The notes: a model not told the origin generated them from the letters alone. Positions 25,478 to 35,091 are shown, counted from the first letter of the stretch. The stretch: DNA of 64,000 nt from Rossellomorea aquimaris (GCF_020172085.1 NZ_JAIVAT010000003.1:124001-188000); one strand, 5' to 3'. Program-made: numbers and translations.

Positions 25478-28400
25478 ATGGAATTTGGCACAATTATTGG
25501 GATAATTGCAAAAGCCTCTTTGCCAGTTATTAAAGGTAAAGTAGAAAGAAATTTAGCGGTAATTTCTGTTTTGAAAAGGTTAAAATTAAGTCCTGAACAT
25601 CCACCTAAAGATTTTAGTGGAGTATATGCGTATACATTAGTTGAATATGGAATCGGGAAACACAAAATATTTTTAGATTTTTTTAGTGATGAGTACGTAA
25701 AAGATATTTTTAAAAAATCATTTGAGGAACAAAATCCATCGTCTTTCCTTAAGGAAATAAATGAGTTTTTGGATTGGCATGAGTTAGGAAAAGATTTCAA
25801 GAAAATAGATATAGATCCTAAGAGAGAAGTAGCGAAGTTTAGCGTGGTTTTCGAAAGTATTATAAATATGTCAAGAAATCCGTCTGAAATTATGTTTGAT
25901 CATGACATAAAGAATTTACAGACTTCACTTGAGAATATTATTAATAAGTTAGATAAGTTAGATTCACTAGAAAAAATTCTTGAGGTACTGCCTTCAAGGC
26001 CAACAGAAGTTGTAAATGGAAATATGTTAGAGTTTTATATAGAGGCCAGTTCAAACATAAATATAAAGGATTTTGAACGCGAATTATCAGAGAGTGAAAT
26101 AAATTTTGGTGAGAATCTAAATGTAAATAGATTTTCTAGTGAATACGATAGTGTGCCTTTTATTGAAAGATCAGACGTTTATATACAAATATTAAACGAA
26201 AAGCAAAATCACAAAACCTATCTTGAACAGTTAGATTTTGCCATATCATTAAATAAACAATGTTTTATTTATTTGAATCAAAATCTTTATACAGAAGGAG
26301 AATTCAAAAGGTATTTAGAAAGCGCTAATATTTCAGTTAAGAGATTTGAAGGAGTTAATAACCTTACGGAACTTATATCAAAAGACATTAAAGAATGGTT
26401 GCTTGTCTATTATAGAGAAATGACAGCTTTATTATTAAATCAACAGAATGATGAAGACCATACAAAAATTAAAAAAGAAGCGACTAGGATTAGATCGACT
26501 ACTGATTTTAATATGGTTGAGGGAACGAACATCGATTTGCTTTTTTACAATGTAAAAAACTGGTTTAAAGCAATAGGCTATACATTTGAAAAACATAAAG
26601 AGAGAAGTGAAGAGTATGTAGAAACAATAATAAATATTCCCGGTAGAAGAAGAGGTAGATTCGATAGAGTTTTAATAAGATGTATTGATGGGGAAATTGA
26701 CCTGCAACATTGCAACAGCTTATCAGATCGGGTGAATGAATTAAAAGTACATGAAGGATGGTTGATAACAAATCGAAGAATTAGTATTGCTGCACAAAGA
26801 GTAGTAGCTGAAACTAATATTGAATGCTATACATTTGATGAACTTATAGATGAAGATGCCAATTTTGATGGTTATTTAGAATGGCTTGAGAATTTAATTA
26901 AGGATAAGCAAATTCACGAGTTATATATACCACTTGCCTGTACAAAAGAGGAATATGATTTATCTTTGGATAAATCAATAGGGGTTAGTAGATATGGTGA
27001 GGAAGAAGGATATATAGAAGGTTATATAGATCGTTGGCTGGATGACCCTACAAAAAAACACATTTCTATTCTAGGGGAATTTGGTACAGGTAAAACCTGG
27101 TTTTCACTCCATTATGCTTGGACTATTCTCTTAAAGTATAAGGAGGCAAAGGCTAAAGGATTGGCTCGTCCTCGTATTCCTCTGTTTATACCTCTCAGGG
27201 ATTATGCAAAAGCGTTTAGCGTAGAAACTCTTTTATCTGATTTCTTTTTTAGACGTCATGAAATCGATTTACCAAATTATGCAGCCTTTGAAGAACTAAA
27301 TAGAATGGGTAAATTATTACTTATATTCGATGGATTTGATGAAATGGCAGCCAAAGTAGATAGACAACAAATGATAAATAACTTCTGGGAACTAGCAAAA
27401 GTAGTGGGAGCAGGTGCAAAAGCGTTATTAACATGTAGAACAGAACATTTTCCTGAAGCAAGGGAAGGAAGGGATTTATTAAATGCGGAATTAAAGGCAT
27501 CTACATCAAATTTAAGTGGGGAACCACCACAATTTGAAGTGCTTAATTTAGAAAAATTCACAAATGAACAAATTAATACTTTGCTACTAAATAAGTTTGA
27601 TGAAGAAACTGTAAAACGAGTATTAACTAATAAAGAATTAATGAGTTTAATTGCTAGGCCAGTGATGAGTGAATTTATTATGGATGCCTTACCAGACATT
27701 AAAGAAGGGAAACCTATTGATATTTCTAGAGTATACCTTTATGCAATTAAAACAAAGATGGAAAGAGATATAAAATCAGAAAGAACTTTCACGTCATTAG
27801 CGGACAAATTATACTTTCTATCTGAATTATCATTTGAAATGCTACTAACTGACGAAATGAGTGTTAATTATAGAGATTTTCCAAAGCAACTTAAGAGGTT
27901 ATTTGGGACTAAAGTAAGTAAACAAAAAGATTTGGATCACTGGCACTACGATATGTTGGGCCAAACTATTCTTATAAGAAATTCCGAAGGGGATTATTCT
28001 CCCTTTCATCGTTCTTTGACAGAGTTTTTTACTGCTTATAAATTTGCTTCCCATTTAGGAACCTTAGAATCAGATTTTACAGATTTAGCAAGAAGTCAAT
28101 CGAATGTAGATTATACACAAGCAGCAAAAGATTATAATTGGACCGAATATTTTTTTCGTAACTCTCCAAGTTATCCAGAAGGTAATGAACAAAAGGTTCT
28201 TTTAAGAAATTTTAATCGAGATAATACTGAGAACCTAATTGAAACTTTTGGAAGTAAACCAATTACAATGGCAATAATTGATCTCCTCATTAATATGGTT
28301 TCTAAGGAGAAGCTAGAATCAACTTTGTTTGAAATTATTGAAGAGAACAGGGGAAAGAGTTTTTCAGAGATCAAGTATTTAATATCAAACTCTCTTGTTC

Positions 28401-29002
28401 TATTAAAAGAAATAAGAAATGAAGATTTATCTGGACTAGATTTTTCTAACTGCATTTTAGTGAATTGTAATTTAGAGAGGGCAAATCTTACAGGTTGTAA
28501 TTTTAAGAATAGTGATTTGTCTTCTTCAAATTTACAGGATGCAATATTAAAAAATGCAACATTAGAGGGAGCTAATTTGGAAGAAACTTTAGTGAAAATA
28601 GGTTGGGTGAGTGCAATTCGTGTTAAATCTTATGAAGTTAATATAAAATATCCTTTTATTGATAAAGATGTTCAGTATTTAAAAGAGAATCAGGTATATA
28701 TTGAATGTATTCGTGAAGATAAACTGATTTGGGAAACTACATTAGATACTGTATATATGGTAGATATGATATATCTTGGAGATTTTGTAGAAGTGTCATG
28801 TATTGAAGGGGAAAAATATTTAATTGAATTAGAAACAGGCAATATACAAACAGAAGGATTTTATTCAAATTTATTGACTTGGGAAAATGTTAATATAGAT
28901 TTGACGATTGGGTTGAGTGAAAAAAACCGTGGTCTTCTTATGTCAAAGGGTGCCTTAAGTATGAAATCAATTAATTATCAAGATTTATTCTCTACAAAAT
29001 AA
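25478..29002 (+). CDS. NACHT NTPase with REase-like and pentapeptide-repeat domains (bacterial NLR-like)
   Basis: A 1174-residue STAND-type protein. In order: an uncharacterised helical N-terminus (1-~180); a domain with TIR/DUF4062-like features (~190-330); a Mrr-like restriction-endonuclease fold (~350-465, GRFDRVLIRCIDGEIDLQH, with the usual catalytic Lys replaced); a NACHT ATPase with P-loop GEFGTGKT (~533), Walker B LLLIFDGFDEM and a LLTCRTEHF sensor; and pentapeptide repeats (~984-1030, LSGLDFSNCILVNCNLERAN). A C-terminal domain of ~130 residues closes it. Such NLR-like proteins act in abortive phage defence. It is monocistronic, next to the Pycsar locus. ATG follows AGAGGGG. Confidence 0.88.
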   Translation: MEFGTIIGIIAKASLPVIKGKVERNLAVISVLKRLKLSPEHPPKDFSGVYAYTLVEYGIGKHKIFLDFFSDEYVKDIFKKSFEEQNPSSFLKEINEFLDWHELGKDFKKIDIDPKREVAKFSVVFESIINMSRNPSEIMFDHDIKNLQTSLENIINKLDKLDSLEKILEVLPSRPTEVVNGNMLEFYIEASSNINIKDFERELSESEINFGENLNVNRFSSEYDSVPFIERSDVYIQILNEKQNHKTYLEQLDFAISLNKQCFIYLNQNLYTEGEFKRYLESANISVKRFEGVNNLTELISKDIKEWLLVYYREMTALLLNQQNDEDHTKIKKEATRIRSTTDFNMVEGTNIDLLFYNVKNWFKAIGYTFEKHKERSEEYVETIINIPGRRRGRFDRVLIRCIDGEIDLQHCNSLSDRVNELKVHEGWLITNRRISIAAQRVVAETNIECYTFDELIDEDANFDGYLEWLENLIKDKQIHELYIPLACTKEEYDLSLDKSIGVSRYGEEEGYIEGYIDRWLDDPTKKHISILGEFGTGKTWFSLHYAWTILLKYKEAKAKGLARPRIPLFIPLRDYAKAFSVETLLSDFFFRRHEIDLPNYAAFEELNRMGKLLLIFDGFDEMAAKVDRQQMINNFWELAKVVGAGAKALLTCRTEHFPEAREGRDLLNAELKASTSNLSGEPPQFEVLNLEKFTNEQINTLLLNKFDEETVKRVLTNKELMSLIARPVMSEFIMDALPDIKEGKPIDISRVYLYAIKTKMERDIKSERTFTSLADKLYFLSELSFEMLLTDEMSVNYRDFPKQLKRLFGTKVSKQKDLDHWHYDMLGQTILIRNSEGDYSPFHRSLTEFFTAYKFASHLGTLESDFTDLARSQSNVDYTQAAKDYNWTEYFFRNSPSYPEGNEQKVLLRNFNRDNTENLIETFGSKPITMAIIDLLINMVSKEKLESTLFEIIEENRGKSFSEIKYLISNSLVLLKEIRNEDLSGLDFSNCILVNCNLERANLTGCNFKNSDLSSSNLQDAILKNATLEGANLEETLVKIGWVSAIRVKSYEVNIKYPFIDKDVQYLKENQVYIECIREDKLIWETTLDTVYMVDMIYLGDFVEVSCIEGEKYLIELETGNIQTEGFYSNLLTWENVNIDLTIGLSEKNRGLLMSKGALSMKSINYQDLFSTK

Positions 29003-29047
29003 TACATAACAAAAAGCTGTCGAATTCGACAGCTTTTTGTTATGTAT
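29002..29047. terminator. bidirectional terminator, perfect 46-nt palindrome
   Basis: ATACATAACAAAAAGCTGTC plus its exact reverse complement around a central GAATTC. It serves the NACHT gene and the convergent permease gene. Confidence 0.88.
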
Positions 29048-29068
29048 ATTTTTTCTCGCTCTTTTCGT

Positions 29069-30397
29069 TTAACAAATTTTCTGAATAGAATCATGCATTT
29101 GTATCCTCTTTCCTCTCTTACCCACCACATAAACAACGCAAGTAACAATAAAACAACTAAACCCCGGAGACCAACTATCAGGTATCACTAAATAAACCAC
29201 CATCCCAAATACTAAAACAACCAACGCCTCACGATTAAAATTCGACTCCCCACTCGCAAGCCGAACAAGCGCACTCTCAGAAATCCTTCCTCTCCTAATA
29301 ACCAAATAATCAGCCACCACAATCGCCGATATCGGAATGATCAGGATCCCCAGATACGAAATATACTCCTGCGCATTATAAACCAGCTGCGGAAACGAAC
29401 TTAAAATAATCCCGGCGATACTGAACAAAAGTGCACTTTGAATCCGCGATAGGGACGGCAGTGCGTTAAGCAGACTATATCCCCCTGTATACGCATTACT
29501 AAGATTAATAGAAATCATCGATACCATCGCACAAGCCGTGATCACCAATAAAAGCAGACTGGAGTCGGTCAGTTGACCCGCTGCCACGAATGGATTCAGA
29601 TCTTTGAACAAGCTGGCACTCAATCCTCCAAGCAGTGCGGTCATCATGAATCCGACGACGTTTCCTCCGTACAGTCCCCAGAACCCGTGGCGATCGCTTT
29701 TGCTGTAGCGGGTGATGTCGGAGGATGCGCTGACGCCTGAGATGTACTGGACGAAGACGAGGCTTGAGTAGAATAGGAACGTTCCGATGGAGAAGGGTTC
29801 CTGGCCTTGTGTGAGTGTTGTAAGGGAATCGGCTCCTTTTGTTAGGAAAAGGTACAGGATGATTCCCTGACCGATCACAAGGATCGGGATGAATAGTTTG
29901 GTCGCTTTTTTGACGGCTTCGAAGCCGATGAGGGCAAGAAGGGTCATGATGATGGCGAGTCCGATGGCGACTGTTATGAATGGTATCGTGTAGGGTGTTA
30001 CTTTTTCCACCATGGAGATGATGACGAAGGTTCCTCCGATGGTTTGGACGCTGAACCAGTAGAGGGACGTCAGGGACCGGATGGGGGATGCGATGAGCAT
30101 CGACAACCGGGTTCCGATGATGGATCTCAGGACGTATTGTGCGGGCAGTCCGTAGCGGGAGCCCGGTAGTGACAGGAATGATACAAAGAGGAAGGCGACG
30201 CTTGCTCCGAGTACGGTGGCAAGAAATGCTGCCTGGAAGGATAGTCCGCCTTCGAGGACGGCCAGTGCCGGGATGAGAAAGTTTCCTGCGTTTACGGAGA
30301 AGGCGAGCTGTATGATGAAGTATTCGATCCATGTGGTTGATTTTAGTGCAGGTGGGACCTTTTCGAGTCCGAGCCGTTCGATCATGGGTTGTTTCAT
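29069..30397 (-). CDS. NCS1-family nucleobase:cation symporter (cytosine/purine permease type)
   Basis: A 442-residue membrane protein with about 12 hydrophobic helices. Family marks are WIEYFIIQLAFSVNAGNFLI in helix 1 and the GTRLSMLIASPIRSLTSLYW and SASSDITRYSK segments typical of CodB/PucI/FurF-type transporters. It should import a nucleobase or related heterocycle with a cation; the substrate is not deducible. I start it at ATG 30397 with AAAGGAGACC upstream, not at an earlier ATG. It is not linked to a deaminase or hydantoinase gene here. Confidence 0.85.
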   Translation of the reverse strand: MKQPMIERLGLEKVPPALKSTTWIEYFIIQLAFSVNAGNFLIPALAVLEGGLSFQAAFLATVLGASVAFLFVSFLSLPGSRYGLPAQYVLRSIIGTRLSMLIASPIRSLTSLYWFSVQTIGGTFVIISMVEKVTPYTIPFITVAIGLAIIMTLLALIGFEAVKKATKLFIPILVIGQGIILYLFLTKGADSLTTLTQGQEPFSIGTFLFYSSLVFVQYISGVSASSDITRYSKSDRHGFWGLYGGNVVGFMMTALLGGLSASLFKDLNPFVAAGQLTDSSLLLLVITACAMVSMISINLSNAYTGGYSLLNALPSLSRIQSALLFSIAGIILSSFPQLVYNAQEYISYLGILIIPISAIVVADYLVIRRGRISESALVRLASGESNFNREALVVLVFGMVVYLVIPDSWSPGFSCFIVTCVVYVVGKRGKRIQMHDSIQKIC

Positions 30398-30638
30398 ATA
30401 ATGGTCTCCTTTGGGTATACTAGGATGCATGGTTTCTATTTTAAAGAATTTTTGAAAAAAAGCGAAGAAATAATCATTTATTTTTTAAAAGAAAAATAGA
30501 GATATTTCCTTATTTATTTGTTAGAATGTAAGTGCTTACAGGGTGAGTAATTGCCCTTCGCTATTATATATGAATAGTGTTATATTTAGGAAGTGAATGC
30601 TCCAAGGAGCAATAGTGCATTTAGGAGGTTGGCTTAGT

Positions 30639-31757
30639 ATGCGTATTGGTGTACCAACGGAAATTAAAAACAACGAAAATCGTGTGGCCATGACGCCGGC
30701 TGGTGTTGTGAACCTTGTTCAATTTGGACATGAGGTTTACATTGAAGCTGGAGCGGGAATGGGTTCAGGATTTACAGATGAAGATTACAAAGCAGCAGGT
30801 GGACACATCGTTGATTCTGCAGCGGAAGCATGGTCCATGGATATGGTCATGAAGGTAAAAGAGCCACTTCCAAGTGAGTACTCTTATTTCCGCGAGGGGC
30901 TTATCTTATTTACATATTTACATCTTGCTCCAGAGCCGGAATTAACGAAAGCGTTAATCGATAATAAAGTGATCGGAATCGCGTACGAAACGGTTGAACT
31001 GAATCGTGCCCTTCCATTACTGACTCCGATGAGTGAAGTAGCTGGACGTATGGCGACTCAAATCGGTGCCCAGTTCTTAGAGAAGATCCACGGTGGTAAA
31101 GGTGTATTACTTTCAGGTGTCCCTGGGGTTCGCCGCAGTAAAGTAACGATCATCGGTGGAGGAGTTGCCGGTACGAACGCAGCAAAAATGGCTGTCGGTC
31201 TTGGTGCCAACGTAACCATCCTTGACCTTAACCCGGATCGCCTTCGTCAGCTGGATGATATCTTCGGTAGCGACGTAACAACGCTTATGTCTAACCCGTT
31301 AAATATCGAACAAGCTGTCAAAGAAGCAGACCTAGTTATTGGTGCTGTACTGATTCCAGGAGCGAAAGCACCTAAATTAGTAACAGAAGACATGATCAAA
31401 GCAATGACACCTGGTTCAGTTGTTGTCGATATCGCCATCGACCAAGGCGGAATCTTCGAAACAACAGACCGTATCACAACGCATGACGATCCAACATACG
31501 TGAAGCACGGTGTTGTACACTATGCCGTTGCCAACATGCCTGGTGCCGTACCACGTACGTCTACCATCGCATTAACAAACGTAACTGTACCTTATGCGGT
31601 TCAAATCGCCAACAAAGGCTACAAAAAAGCGTGCTTAGATAACGAAGCGCTACTTAAAGGTATTAACACATTGAATGGATATGTTACTTACCAGGCTGTT
31701 GCTGAAGCGCATGATGTAGATTATTCAGATACTAGAACTCAATTAGAGCAACAATAA
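30639..31757 (+). CDS. ald: alanine dehydrogenase
   Basis: A 372-residue NAD-dependent enzyme that converts L-alanine to pyruvate and ammonia, used in growth on alanine and in sporulation. Visible marks: [20 protein letters not shown] at the start, the catalytic Lys in [11 protein letters not shown], the His in YLHLAPEPE, the Rossmann loop [19 protein letters not shown] and [16 protein letters not shown]. The start at ATG 30639 has AGGAGG nine bases upstream; an in-frame TTG/ATG further up has none. A terminator follows, so it is a single-gene unit. Confidence 0.97.
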   Translation: MRIGVPTEIKNNENRVAMTPAGVVNLVQFGHEVYIEAGAGMGSGFTDEDYKAAGGHIVDSAAEAWSMDMVMKVKEPLPSEYSYFREGLILFTYLHLAPEPELTKALIDNKVIGIAYETVELNRALPLLTPMSEVAGRMATQIGAQFLEKIHGGKGVLLSGVPGVRRSKVTIIGGGVAGTNAAKMAVGLGANVTILDLNPDRLRQLDDIFGSDVTTLMSNPLNIEQAVKEADLVIGAVLIPGAKAPKLVTEDMIKAMTPGSVVVDIAIDQGGIFETTDRITTHDDPTYVKHGVVHYAVANMPGAVPRTSTIALTNVTVPYAVQIANKGYKKACLDNEALLKGINTLNGYVTYQAVAEAHDVDYSDTRTQLEQQ

Positions 31758-31764
31758 CAACAGG

Positions 31765-31799
31765 AAGCCGACTGCATGAAAATGTTCAGTCGGCTTTTT
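31765..31799 (+). terminator. terminator of ald
   Basis: AAGCCGACTG / CAGTCGGCTT stem with a 12-nt loop and a T-run. Confidence 0.88.
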
Positions 31800-31923
31800 G
31801 TGTGCCGAATTCTTCATCTTTGATCAAACACACTTTTAACTTTATGAATTTCGGGTATAACATAAAGTAGCGAACGAGAGAAAGAAAATAAAAATAGATA
31901 CGTTCATTTGGAGGAGAGAAATT

Positions 31924-32604
31924 ATGAAGATTTCATATCACGGACATTCAGTAGTGAAAATTGAAACAAACGGTAAAACGATTCTGATTGATCCATTCAT
32001 CAATGGAAATGAACTGACGGATTTGAAAGTGGATGACGAGAAACCAGATGTGATCATCCTGACACACGGTCATAACGATCACGTAGGTGACACGGTGGAG
32101 CTTGCGAAGAAAAACGATTCACTTGTCATCGCTAATCACGAACTGGCTACCTACCTAAGCTGGCAACTAGTGAAAACTCATCCGATGCATGTTGGGGGAG
32201 CTTACGAATTTGACTTCGGTAAAGTGAAGCTGACTCAGGCATTCCACGGATCAGGTCTCATCACTGACGGCAATGAAATCATCTATATGGGTATGCCAGC
32301 AGGAGTTCTGTTGATGATTGAAGGGAAGACAATCTTCCATGCAGGGGATACAGGGTTATTCTCTGACATGAAGCTGATCGGGGAGCGTCATCCGATTGAC
32401 CTTGCCTTCCTTCCGATTGGGGATAATTTCACGATGGGACCTGAGGATGCGGCAACGGCAGCTAGCTTCTTGAAAGCGAAGAAAGTTGTGCCGATTCATT
32501 ATGATACATTCCCGCCGATTAAGCAGGATCCGCATAAATTTGTTGAGATGCTTGAGGATTCTGAGGGGCAGGTTATGAAGGCTGGGGATGTGATTGAATA
32601 TTAG
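31924..32604 (+). CDS. ytkL: metal-dependent hydrolase, UPF0173 family (YtkL)
   Basis: A 226-residue metallo-beta-lactamase-fold protein. The metal motif [11 protein letters not shown] (residues ~48-58), a later HAGDTGLF and the final [10 protein letters not shown] are the conserved ligands. The physiological substrate is unknown. The order ald, ytkL, (ytoI, ytpI, nrnA) follows the Bacillus chromosome neighbourhood. GGAGGAGAGAAATT precedes the ATG, and a terminator follows after ~90 bp. Confidence 0.93.
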   Translation: MKISYHGHSVVKIETNGKTILIDPFINGNELTDLKVDDEKPDVIILTHGHNDHVGDTVELAKKNDSLVIANHELATYLSWQLVKTHPMHVGGAYEFDFGKVKLTQAFHGSGLITDGNEIIYMGMPAGVLLMIEGKTIFHAGDTGLFSDMKLIGERHPIDLAFLPIGDNFTMGPEDAATAASFLKAKKVVPIHYDTFPPIKQDPHKFVEMLEDSEGQVMKAGDVIEY

Positions 32605-32690
32605 AGAAGATTTAAGTAGTTCAAATCATGTGGAGAAGACTTAAAGTGCATTCCACATTGCACGGAAGTTAACCATTTTTTCATACACTC

Positions 32691-32721
32691 AAAAAGCTTG
32701 GGATACCCCCAAGCTTTTTGT
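32691..32721. terminator. bidirectional terminator
   Basis: AAAAAGCTTGGG / CCCAAGCTTTTT with a 5-nt loop, between ytkL and the convergent array 3. Confidence 0.85.
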
Positions 32722-32737
32722 TATGAAAGATGTTTTT

Positions 32738-32771
32738 CTTATTCAATTAAAGCCCCTTTAATGGAACAAAG
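32738..32771 (-). repeat. array repeat copy J (half-site)
   Basis: TTCAATTAA arm, AGCCCCTT spacer and TAATGGAA arm, at the 3' end of the last array-3 gene. Confidence 0.7.
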
Positions 32772-32779
32772 TTTTCAGT

Positions 32780-33208
32780 TTAATGATACCTAAACCAAAC
32801 GATCCAGCCTTTTTCCTTATCTTTTGCTACGAATAGCTGTCCTTGACTAGCACTTGCTCCTTTTGCTTGAGGAAAGTCTAAACGCACTAACCAAGACTTA
32901 TTGGTAACTTTCTCACCACAAAAATTCTTTGCCATACCTAAGTAATTTTCTTCCTCTTCATTCCCGCCCACTTTTGAAAAAGGAATTGCAGAAAGAACCC
33001 TCCATTCTTTGTAGATGTCGGGATAGTCTCCTACCTCATATGTTTGAGGTATTAGCGTTCTTAATGAATTAATAACTTCTTCTTTATCCTTATGTGATAC
33101 TTCTTTTAGTTGCTTCACTTCTGGGCACTCTTTTGGCTGTGCATATACCAATCCGTTAATTGAAGAATAAATAATTGTGAGAATAATTATCCTAATTATC
33201 TTCTTCAT
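32780..33208 (-). CDS. secreted hypothetical protein (142 aa)
   Basis: The product starts MKKIIRIIILTIIYSSINGL with a signal peptide ending near VYAQP, so it is exported without a lipobox. The mature part has two Cys and ends SQGQLFVAKDKEKGWIVWFR, a beta-hairpin pattern with no recognised family. The ATG at 33208 fits GAGGTG five bases upstream. It is the last unit of array 3, between repeat copies J and K. Confidence 0.6.
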   Translation of the reverse strand: MKKIIRIIILTIIYSSINGLVYAQPKECPEVKQLKEVSHKDKEEVINSLRTLIPQTYEVGDYPDIYKEWRVLSAIPFSKVGGNEEEENYLGMAKNFCGEKVTNKSWLVRLDFPQAKGASASQGQLFVAKDKEKGWIVWFRYH

Positions 33209-33249
33209 TAATATCACCTCATTTTAGCTTCCTATAAAACAAGGTGATT

Positions 33250-33322
33250 TATTCCGTTAACTTGTTCCTTTACTTTAACGAAGGGCGGAGGCTGCTGCTT
33301 GTTTAGCAAACGCCCCTATAAT
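33250..33322 (-). repeat. array repeat copy K (full, diverged)
   Basis: TTCCGTTAACTTGTTCC, TTTACTTTAACGAAGGGCGG and TAGCAAACGCCCC. It aligns with copy A in reverse orientation (GGGCG / CGCCC stem). Confidence 0.65.
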
Positions 33323-33325
33323 CGA

Positions 33326-33724
33326 TTAATAACGAACCTTCCTACATTGTAAAATGCTCTCTTTTTTAGAGATGTTTTCTTCAATAGATACCTTGTAAAT
33401 TCTAACACCTTCTTCAGGTGTATCGGTTAAAGTAATATGTACTCGATCATATAGAATATCTCCGTGATGGGCACTATAATTTAAAGCAGTTGCACGAACG
33501 ATATGTCTTCTTTTATCGCCATTAATTCTTTCAATAACAACTCTTGGACACATAATAAAATCTGAATACATTTTATCTAAATATGGATAGTATCTGGAAT
33601 ACAAAGTTTCTTCAAGTAATTCTTCCTTACCTGCTCCATCAATCTTTTGGTTCTTATTAGCTTTTACATTTGTATACAAAGAAAATTGAGCGGTAATCAT
33701 CAGAATTATTATTAACCTCTTCAA
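33326..33724 (-). CDS. secreted hypothetical protein (132 aa), DUF3888-like
   Basis: A signal peptide (MKRLIIILMITAQFSLYTNV, cleavage near KAN) precedes a ~110-residue domain. The segment LEETLYSRYYPYLDKMYSDF, followed by VVIERINGDKRRHIVRATAL, resembles DUF3888 proteins of Bacillus in layout, but the match is loose. No catalytic motif is visible. It forms a single unit between repeat copies K and L on the minus strand. Confidence 0.55.
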   Translation of the reverse strand: MKRLIIILMITAQFSLYTNVKANKNQKIDGAGKEELLEETLYSRYYPYLDKMYSDFIMCPRVVIERINGDKRRHIVRATALNYSAHHGDILYDRVHITLTDTPEEGVRIYKVSIEENISKKESILQCRKVRY

Positions 33725-33787
33725 ATTTTTTCACCTCAAGTGATAATGTTTGAAGGTATTTTCTCCAGTATTTCTAACCAAATACAT

Positions 33788-33880
33788 ATTCAATTAAACT
33801 GCCCATTAATTGAAGAAGGGCAATAGCCTGTGATCACTTCGCTGATCTTTAGTTATTGCCTCATTTCTTGCCCCATTTAG
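33788..33880 (-). repeat. array repeat copy L (full)
   Basis: The half-site is a perfect 9-bp inverted repeat, TTCAATTAA / TTAATTGAA, around ACTGCCCA (33790-33815). GGGCAATAGCC ... AGTTATTGCC then forms the larger stem. Confidence 0.8.
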
Positions 33881-33887
33881 CTGAAGA

Positions 33888-34463
33888 TTAACAAGTTTGT
33901 TTAATCCATCCAGCATCTTTTAAAAAATCTTTTCTGGTCAGTTTTTCTCCTCTCATGATTTGCCTATATGAATTGATTGTCCCATCGTGCGAAACAATGT
34001 ATATATGTTCAACACTTTGACTTTTGCACCATCTAAGAAAAGTCTCTGCTAATAGAATAAATTCTTGTTCAGGCATTGTATTTATTCCTGAAGTCCAAAG
34101 CTCTTCTGATAGCCCTTCCTCAATAGTAAAGCTTGGAAATTGATCTTTTATTAATTTCTTACTTAATATTCTATCGCAAGGAAGGGTTTTCCACACTGGA
34201 TTTTGAGGAAACATCCGTGGCGATACTAGAGGACTTACGATTTTTCTGCAACTTACGTCTTTAGTTAAAATGCTTGCTGTCTCTAAGGTTCTTCTGACAG
34301 GACTAATAATTACTATATCTCTTTCATTTAAAGGAATTTGAGATTGGAGTGATTCGGCTTGATATACCCCCTCTTTAGTTAAGGAGGGGTCTTGGATTTG
34401 TAAGCTTTCGGGTAAATTCAAGGTGTGTTCACCCTGCCCGTGTCTAATAAAAATTAACTCCAC
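33888..34463 (-). CDS. histidine phosphatase family protein
   Basis: A 191-residue cytoplasmic protein of the phosphoglycerate-mutase-like superfamily. The phosphate-binding RHG motif is LIFIRHGQGEHTLNLP at residues 3-18, the conserved Arg is in ISPVRRTLETA, and the second catalytic His is in VSHDGTINSYRQ. It should be a phosphomonoesterase, substrate unknown. GGAGGAGGTACTTGTGG precedes the ATG. The gene sits in array 3 between repeat copies L and M. Confidence 0.88.
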   Translation of the reverse strand: MELIFIRHGQGEHTLNLPESLQIQDPSLTKEGVYQAESLQSQIPLNERDIVIISPVRRTLETASILTKDVSCRKIVSPLVSPRMFPQNPVWKTLPCDRILSKKLIKDQFPSFTIEEGLSEELWTSGINTMPEQEFILLAETFLRWCKSQSVEHIYIVSHDGTINSYRQIMRGEKLTRKDFLKDAGWIKQTC

Positions 34464-34484
34464 AAGTACCTCCTCCTTTGCTTC

Positions 34485-34515
34485 TTATTCAATTAACCTG
34501 TCCGTTTATTGAGGA
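34485..34515 (-). repeat. array repeat copy M (half-site)
   Basis: TTCAATTAA, CCTGTCCG, TTTATTGAG: the same inverted half-site as in copy L, upstream of the phosphatase gene. Confidence 0.7.
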
Positions 34516-34524
34516 CTCATTTTT

Positions 34525-34686
34525 CTACATAACATTCCAAAATTGAGCTAAAGTTGCTGTACATAAACTTATGAATAGGGTTATCAGCCAATCTAGTTTA
34601 TTTGTCATTTTCAAAAGAATGTTCAATGTTGACCCAATACAAACGCATAGTAGAAAGACAAATAAAAACATAATTAAAGACTCCAA
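34525..34686 (-). CDS. small membrane protein (53 aa)
   Basis: A minus-strand frame starts at TTG 34686 with AGGAGG ~11 nt upstream; an internal ATG at 34671 is an alternative. The product has two hydrophobic helices (IMFLFVFLLCVCIGSTLNIL and WLITLFISLCTATLA). No family recognised. Repeat half-sites flank it on both sides exactly as for the other array genes, which supports it over the plus-strand frame in the same place. Confidence 0.5.
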   Translation of the reverse strand: MESLIMFLFVFLLCVCIGSTLNILLKMTNKLDWLITLFISLCTATLAQFWNVM

Positions 34687-34816
34687 AGCAAATCTCTCCT
34701 CCTCCCGAAAATATAGTTATAATCCTCTAATTATTCACCTGTTTCAAGGGAATAAAAAATATTCCTTTATTAATCGACTTGAAAATAGACAAAAACATAT
34801 TATTTAAGATTCCTAT

Positions 34817-34852
34817 AATTAAGATTACCTGCCCGTTAATTAAAGATCAGGA
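34817..34852 (-). repeat. array repeat copy N (half-site)
   Basis: AAGATTA, CCTGCCCG, TTAATTAAA at the upstream end of array 3. Confidence 0.6.
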
Positions 34853-34872
34853 TTCTGATAAACTTTAAGTTC

Positions 34873-34890
34873 ATTTTACCACATAATGTT
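34873..34890 (-). promoter_or_regulatory. extended -10 promoter at the head of array 3
   Basis: The minus strand carries ACATTATGTGGTAAAAT with TGG-TAAAAT, identical over 17 nt to 11257-11273, and reads into the array. Confidence 0.5.
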
Positions 34891-35091
34891 AATAATTCTT
34901 GAGACTACAAAAAAATCAAACATTTTATCTAATGTGCTCAAAGGTACCGCTTATTCACATCCCATTTATAATGCTCCTCAACAAAATTTAACTACTTAGA
35001 TGCAAACGCATCCCCCATTTTCTCACCTTTACACAACATCCTCGACCCACTCGCATATACATGATACAAGCCTAGAAAGGAGGAACCATAC

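Noticed and set aside
29505..30332. 275-codon frame on the same strand inside the permease gene, His/Arg-rich
   Set aside because: A frame-shifted reading of the NCS1 permease; no start context and no domain.
34571..34807. 78-codon plus-strand frame
   Set aside because: Low-complexity Lys/Asn/Ser product without a ribosome binding site. The opposite strand has a better supported small membrane protein in the same place.
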